A DNA stretch of 10,759 bases from Saprospiraceae bacterium (GTDB taxonomy: Bacteria > Bacteroidota > Bacteroidia > Chitinophagales > Saprospiraceae). This document shows positions 7,177 to 10,759 of the stretch, piece by piece. Made by a program: the position numbers and the translations under genes. The stretch is taken from contig SKYC01000074.1 in NCBI GenBank assembly GCA_007128085.1, forward strand, positions 1-10,759, given 5' to 3'. The first letter of the stretch is position 1, and every line of letters begins with the position of its first letter. The notes beneath the pieces are model-generated. The model saw only the letters and a list, made by a program, of their open reading frames with translations, was not told the origin of the DNA and did not search any database.

Positions 7177-8082
7177 ATGCAAACATATACTTTAGACCAC
7201 CTGAAGGAATTGGAGTCAGAAGCTATTTACGTACTCAGGGAGGTCTATGCCCAGTTTGACCGTCCCGTCATTATGTTTTCGGGGGGAAAGGACTCTATCG
7301 TCGTTTCCCATTTGGCAAAAAAAGCATTTTACCCGGCTAAGATTCCCTTCCCTTTCCTCCACATCGATACGGGGCACAATTTTCCGGAGACCATTCGATT
7401 CAGGGACGATTTGGTAGCCGCTCTCGGTGTACAACTGATCGTCGGTTCGGTAGCAGAGTCCATTCAGAACGGCCGGGTGATAGAGGAAAGAGGCTTCAAT
7501 GCCAGTCGAAATACACTGCAGACCACTACCCTTCTCGACACCATTGAGGAGTACGCGATAGACTGTGCCATCGGTGGGGGGCGTCGCGACGAAGAGAAGG
7601 CCAGAGCCAAGGAGCGCTTTTTTTCTCACCGCGACGAATTCGGACAATGGGACCCCAAAAATCAACGACCCGAACTGTGGAATCTTTTTAACGGAAAAAA
7701 ACAGATGGGGGAACACTTTCGGGAATTTCCCAAAAGCAACTGGACAGAGATGGATGTGTGGCAGTATATTTTAGAAGAAAACATCGACATTCCCTCTCTT
7801 TATTTTTCCCATGAGAGAGAAGTCGTGGAAAGACAGGGAACATTCCTGCCTTTTTCCTCCTTCCTCAATTTAAAACCCGGGGAAGAGATTGTCAGAAAAA
7901 AAGTTCGGTTCAGAACCCTGGGGGACATTACCATTACCGGTGGCGTGGAATCCAATGCGGTCACGCTCGAACAAATCGTAACGGAGGTCGCCGCCTCCAG
8001 AGAAACAGAGCGCGGAAACAGAGCAGATGACAAGCGATCTGAAACAGCCATGGAAGACCGGAAAAAAGAGGGCTATTTTTAG
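7177..8082 (+). CDS. cysD: Sulfate adenylyltransferase subunit 2 (ATP sulfurylase small subunit)
   Basis: CysD catalyses transfer of sulfate to the AMP moiety of ATP, giving APS and pyrophosphate, as a heterodimer with the GTPase CysN. The 301-residue protein is full length for the family (E. coli about 302). It has the PP-loop SGGKDS (35-40), HIDTGHNFPE (62-71), GGGRRDEEKARAKER (133-147), WDPKNQRPELWN (158-169), NWTEMDVWQYI (188-198) and VRFRTLGDITITGGVESNA (243-261), and it ends in the typical KKEGYF. GHNFPE, where E. coli has GWKFRE, is the variant common outside enterobacteria. The gene sits between cysC (25 nt) and cysN (51 nt), so the three are surely one transcription unit. The start at 7177 places the helix before the PP-loop as in homologues. 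Confidence 0.98.
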   Translation: MQTYTLDHLKELESEAIYVLREVYAQFDRPVIMFSGGKDSIVVSHLAKKAFYPAKIPFPFLHIDTGHNFPETIRFRDDLVAALGVQLIVGSVAESIQNGRVIEERGFNASRNTLQTTTLLDTIEEYAIDCAIGGGRRDEEKARAKERFFSHRDEFGQWDPKNQRPELWNLFNGKKQMGEHFREFPKSNWTEMDVWQYILEENIDIPSLYFSHEREVVERQGTFLPFSSFLNLKPGEEIVRKKVRFRTLGDITITGGVESNAVTLEQIVTEVAASRETERGNRADDKRSETAMEDRKKEGYF

Positions 8083-8133
8083 TGGTACTGCACCATCATT
8101 ATTATTAAATCACCAAGAAGTCAAGCGATATAT

Positions 8134-9393
8134 ATGATCCAATCTACTCAGAGCGAATTGTTGAGATTTACCACAGCGGGAAGTGTGGACGACGGGAAGT
8201 CTACCCTTATTGGACGTTTGTTGTACGACTCAAAATCCATTTTTGAAGATCAACTGGAATCTGTACGTAAGGTCAGTGAGCAAAGGGGCTTGGAGCACGT
8301 TGAATTGGCCTTGCTAACCGATGGTTTAAAGGACGAAAGAGAACAGGGCATCACCATTGATGTGGCCTATCGGTATTTTGCCACTCCCCGGAGGAAGTTT
8401 ATCATTGCAGATACGCCCGGACACATTCAATACACCCGAAATATGGTAACCGGTGCCAGCACAGCCAATTTAGCGCTGATTCTTGTAGATGCCCGAAAAG
8501 GGGTCATCGAACAAACCTGCAGGCATGCCATCATCGCTTCACTCCTGCAGATTCCCCACCTGATTTTATGTGTCAACAAAATGGATCTGGTGGACTATTC
8601 AGAAGAGGTATACAATGAAGTGGTATCGGAATTCAGGAGTTTTGCCTCCAAACTGGACATAAAAGACCTTCGGTATTTACCCATAAGTGCATTGCACGGA
8701 GACAATGTGGTCAACAATTCTACCCACATGCCCTGGTACAAAGGCCCCTCACTACTGTACAATCTGGAAACCATACACATCGGTTCAGACGAAAACCTCA
8801 TCGATTGCCGCTTTCCTGTGCAGACGGTAATCCGTCCTCATTCAGAGGAATTCCCGGATTACAGAGCCTACGCAGGTAAAGTCGCCGGAGGCATTTTTAA
8901 GCCCGGTGATGAAGTGACCATACTGCCCTCCGGATTTCAATCCAAGATTAAGTCTATTGACACCCACGACGGATCGGTGGAGAAAGCGTTCCCCCCTATG
9001 TCCGTGGCCATCCGGCTAGAGGACGACTACGACCTGGGGAGAGGAGATATGATTGTGCGCACCCACAATCAGCCCAGTGCATCACAAGACATCGACTTTA
9101 TGATGTGTTGGCTCAATCAGAATCCTCCGCGGCCGAAAACAAAATACATCGTACGACAAACGACCAATGAAGTCAAGGGAATCATAAAAGAAGTGTATTA
9201 CAAAATGGACATCAATACCTTGCACCGCCTGGAGAAAGACAAAAGCATTCAGATGAACGACATCCTCCGGGTTAAAATCAGAACAACGCATCCCCTATTG
9301 GTGGATCCCTACAGAAAAAACCGACATACGGGCTCGCTCATCCTCATCGATCCCGCAACTTATGAAACAGTGGCTGCGGGAATGATCATCTGA
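8134..9393 (+). CDS. cysN: Sulfate adenylyltransferase subunit 1 (GTPase subunit)
   Basis: CysN is an EF-Tu-like GTPase whose GTP hydrolysis drives the unfavourable synthesis of APS by CysD. The 419 residues cover the G domain and two following beta-barrel domains: P-loop GSVDDGKST (16-24), the switch I sequence EREQGITID (68-76), DTPGH (93-97) and NKMD (148-151), then barrel domains to the C-terminal TGSLILIDPATYETVAAGMI. It is shorter than E. coli CysN (about 475), as in many Bacteroidota and in CysNC proteins, and carries no C-terminal APS kinase domain, in keeping with the separate cysC upstream. It is the last gene of the operon; the next gene is on the opposite strand 48 nt beyond the stop. 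No strong terminator is evident in that gap. Confidence 0.98.
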   Translation: MIQSTQSELLRFTTAGSVDDGKSTLIGRLLYDSKSIFEDQLESVRKVSEQRGLEHVELALLTDGLKDEREQGITIDVAYRYFATPRRKFIIADTPGHIQYTRNMVTGASTANLALILVDARKGVIEQTCRHAIIASLLQIPHLILCVNKMDLVDYSEEVYNEVVSEFRSFASKLDIKDLRYLPISALHGDNVVNNSTHMPWYKGPSLLYNLETIHIGSDENLIDCRFPVQTVIRPHSEEFPDYRAYAGKVAGGIFKPGDEVTILPSGFQSKIKSIDTHDGSVEKAFPPMSVAIRLEDDYDLGRGDMIVRTHNQPSASQDIDFMMCWLNQNPPRPKTKYIVRQTTNEVKGIIKEVYYKMDINTLHRLEKDKSIQMNDILRVKIRTTHPLLVDPYRKNRHTGSLILIDPATYETVAAGMII

Positions 9394-9441
9394 TCAGACT
9401 GACTATTTCTGAGGAATGAAATCCGCAATGATTTTTCCGGA

Positions 9442-9996
9442 TTAAAAGGGGGATGTCAAAAAAACCGTGAGAAAAACAAAAGCCATTTTCATTTCAAATG
9501 GCACGTCTTCTCTCATTCTGTCGACAATGACCCAGTCTCTGGGATCTCCGGGATTGAGTGTATACATAGCGAAATAACCAAAGTCCCGGTGAGAAACTTC
9601 CCACTCTTCAAAATGCCCCTGGTATTTGGAACGCCAATTGATTGTAATCCGGTTGTCGGTAACCCGCCAATCTCTCAAATCGTCTCGCCATTGAGGCCTG
9701 ATGGTTACCAGGTTAAAAGGGCCCTGAACTTCCCAGCGGCTGAAATCGTTTCTCTGAAGATTCCTAATACGGCCGTGCGTCTCGAGTACGCGATAGTTCC
9801 AGTCCAAACGCGCACTGCCCAGTGTGGAATTCAGTTCAAGGGATCCGAGGTTGATCGTATCCCCCTCGATAAAAATAGACCACTCTCCGAAATCGTCGTC
9901 CCATATAGTACTGACACCCGTGAGCGTCTGTGAGTTGAGGCCGGTAAAAAGGAGAAAAACTCCAACAATAAGACAAGACAATTTCCGTGTGTTCAT
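9442..9996 (-). CDS. Small secreted Trp-motif repeat protein of unknown function
   Basis: The 184-residue product starts with a clear signal peptide (MNTRKLSCLIVGVFLLFTGLNSQ, cleavage near residue 22-23). I chose the ATG at 9996, because the longer frame to 10077 would overlap the DUF3127 gene and bury the signal peptide. The mature part is built of short strands with a recurring D/G-x-F/P-x-x-W-x-V motif: DDDFGEWSI (W39), LDWNYRV (W66), RNDFSRWEV (W88), RDDLRDWRV (W110), QGHFEEWEV (W132) and PGDPRDWVI (W155), so from W66 onward the step is 22-23 residues. It ends in a hydrophobic strand (MAFVFLTVFL). No catalytic residues or sorting domain are seen. It lies 10 nt after the DUF3127 gene and is probably co-transcribed with it and proS. 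I recall similar small secreted proteins in Bacteroidota but no function. Confidence 0.85.
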   Translation of the reverse strand: MNTRKLSCLIVGVFLLFTGLNSQTLTGVSTIWDDDFGEWSIFIEGDTINLGSLELNSTLGSARLDWNYRVLETHGRIRNLQRNDFSRWEVQGPFNLVTIRPQWRDDLRDWRVTDNRITINWRSKYQGHFEEWEVSHRDFGYFAMYTLNPGDPRDWVIVDRMREDVPFEMKMAFVFLTVFLTSPF

Positions 9997-10006
9997 CTTT
10001 TCAGGC

Positions 10007-10369
10007 TTAAAATGGTGTGTCTTCAAAATCCTCAAAACGCGGACCATCATCAAATTTAGGATCGTCAAAATCCTCACCTACCTGATTCAGATCCTGCTCT
10101 ACACTATCCCCTTCTACCCTCCAGGCATTCAGGTTGGTAAAGTACTTTTCGTTCCACTCCCGCCCTCTGAGATCAAAGTGCACTTTGATCATCTGGCCTT
10201 CATTGAACCCATCGATGAGTTCGCATCGATCCTGAGTCAATTGAAACTTGATTTTCTGAGGATACTTTTGATCCTGGGTTTCAATGACAAATTCTCTGGC
10301 CTTAAAAGAGTCGGTTTTTTGTTCCGTATCAAATTTCTTAATTAATTTTCCTTCAATTTCGTAAGACAT
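10007..10369 (-). CDS. DUF3127 protein with SSB-like OB-fold pattern and SSB-like acidic C-terminal tip
   Basis: A 120-residue protein recognisable as the DUF3127 family of Bacteroidota. Residues 5-86 show a strand pattern like a single-stranded DNA-binding OB fold: GKLIKKF, KAREFVIETQ, YPQKIKFQL, EGQMIKVHFDLRGREW and YFTNLNAWRVE; the LRGREW...YFTNLNAW region parallels the GRLRTRxW...YTTEVVA region of bacterial SSB. Residues 98-120 form an acidic, Gly/Pro-rich, probably disordered tail ending DFEDTPF, close to the SSB tip DFDDDIPF of E. coli that docks repair and replication proteins. The gene lies between proS (17 nt) and the Trp-repeat gene (10 nt). DNA binding and partner docking are inference from these patterns. 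Confidence 0.9.
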   Translation of the reverse strand: MSYEIEGKLIKKFDTEQKTDSFKAREFVIETQDQKYPQKIKFQLTQDRCELIDGFNEGQMIKVHFDLRGREWNEKYFTNLNAWRVEGDSVEQDLNQVGEDFDDPKFDDGPRFEDFEDTPF

Positions 10370-10387
10370 AAATTATGGTTGTGAATT

Positions 10388-10759
10388 TTAATAAGCTTTT
10401 GCAAAGATAACCCTTCTTCGGGAAGGCTTGCCGGAAAAAATACATTGCCCCTCCTCCTCAGGTGCATCCAATGGGATACAACGGAGGGTAGCTTTGGTTT
10501 TCTCTTTAATTTTTAACTCTGTTTCAACGGTCCCATCCCAATGCGCTTTTACAAATCCCCCTTCGCCTTTAATTATATCGCAAAACTCCTCCCAATTATT
10601 GGCTTCGTGGGTATTTTCCTCTCTGAATTTTTTCGCCCTTTCAAATAAATGGCTTTGGATCTCCTCCAATAACTTCGGCACAAATTCGACCACCTCGTCG
10701 AGAGGAACGAAAACTTTTTCGCCTGTATCTCTGCGCGCCACCTCCACCTGATTGTTGGC
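10388..10759 (-). CDS. proS: Prolyl-tRNA synthetase, C-terminal part (cut by the window edge)
   Basis: The frame enters at the right edge (codon 10757-10759) and ends at TAA 10388-10390, giving the last 123 residues. ProRS attaches proline to tRNA(Pro) in the cytoplasm. Visible are the end of the anticodon-binding domain (NNQVEVARRDT, VFVPLDEV) and the C-terminal ProRS domain: KFREENTHE, GGFVKAHWDGT, IKEKTKATLRCIPLD, GQCIFSGKPS and the terminal FAKAY. The closing Tyr and this extra domain mark the archaeal/eukaryal-like ProRS form, also the form used by Bacteroidota. In zinc-binding relatives four Cys sit here; this protein keeps only part of that set (DGTVET where CxxxxC is expected, CIFS where CxxC is expected), so the zinc site is probably lost. 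The codon at 10745-10747 is an internal GTG, not the start. Confidence 0.95.
   Translation of the reverse strand, partial: ANNQVEVARRDTGEKVFVPLDEVVEFVPKLLEEIQSHLFERAKKFREENTHEANNWEEFCDIIKGEGGFVKAHWDGTVETELKIKEKTKATLRCIPLDAPEEEGQCIFSGKPSRRRVIFAKAY

Noticed and set aside
7216..7716. 166-codon minus-strand frame opposite cysD
   Set aside because: cysD is certain here and the frame shows no recognisable motifs.
9420..9443. AATCCG...CGGATT inverted repeat between cysN and the Trp-repeat gene as a terminator
   Set aside because: The 12-nt loop and absence of a T run on either side make it a poor intrinsic terminator; it also overlaps the stop codon at 9442.
9997..10077. Upstream extension of the Trp-repeat gene to an ATG at 10077
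   Set aside because: It would overlap the end of DUF3127 by 71 nt and put 27 residues before a clean signal peptide at the 9996 ATG.
9824..10345. 173-codon plus-strand frame opposite the Trp-repeat and DUF3127 genes
   Set aside because: Both minus-strand genes have strong support (signal peptide and repeats; DUF3127 pattern), so this is their shadow.
1..10759. CRISPR arrays, tRNA or rRNA genes, insertion sequences
   Set aside because: I saw no regularly spaced repeats, cloverleaf-like sequences or transposase motifs on either strand.

Overview
The window looks like chromosomal DNA of a member of the Bacteroidota, most likely a free-living, possibly marine, Saprospiria/Lewinella-like bacterium. 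The evidence is: a giant secreted protein with SprB-type repeats and a type IX secretion (T9SS) C-terminal sorting domain; a DUF3127 protein; a ProRS C-terminus of the archaeal/eukaryal-like type ending in Tyr; promoters that fit the Bacteroidota TTTG / TAnnTTTG pattern; and A-rich leaders instead of Shine-Dalgarno sites. The genus assignment is inference. I see no phage, transposase, CRISPR or RNA gene.

Layout. (1) 1-359 is AT-rich and holds no supported gene, only a possible promoter for the next gene. (2) 360-1430 (+) encodes a secreted protein of unknown function. (3) 1471-6216 (-) encodes a 1,581-residue modular exported protein: signal peptide, lamin-tail domain, chitobiase-like beta domain, CotH kinase domain, InlB-like repeat, beta-sandwich modules, two SprB-type repeats (one split by an inserted module), a PKD-like domain and the T9SS sorting domain. 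It converges on gene 2 and has a hairpin terminator just after its stop. (4) 6217-6539 is a divergent regulatory region with one good promoter for each flanking gene. (5) 6540-9393 (+) is cysC-cysD-cysN, the sulfate activation operon. (6) On the minus strand from the right edge, the 3' end of proS, a DUF3127 gene and a small secreted Trp-motif repeat protein are tightly spaced (17 and 10 nt gaps) and probably co-transcribed.

How the genes work together. CysD and CysN make adenosine 5'-phosphosulfate (APS) from sulfate and ATP with help from GTP hydrolysis. CysC phosphorylates APS to PAPS, the donor for sulfotransferases or PAPS reductase. Neither user is in the window, so whether the operon serves cysteine synthesis or sulfation of surface glycans cannot be decided here. 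The CotH-type protein is probably a cell-surface or released kinase/adhesin-like protein and has no clear link to sulfate activation beyond sharing the divergent promoter region.

The observations most worth following are: the DUF3127 protein has an SSB-like OB-fold pattern and ends in an acidic tip ending Pro-Phe, very like the protein-docking tail of bacterial SSB; the gene after it encodes a protein with a regular Trp motif about every 22 residues; and in the CotH protein a beta module of about 190 residues sits inside a SprB repeat and carries a low-complexity segment with an in-frame 12-bp direct repeat. No wholly new multi-gene system is evident.
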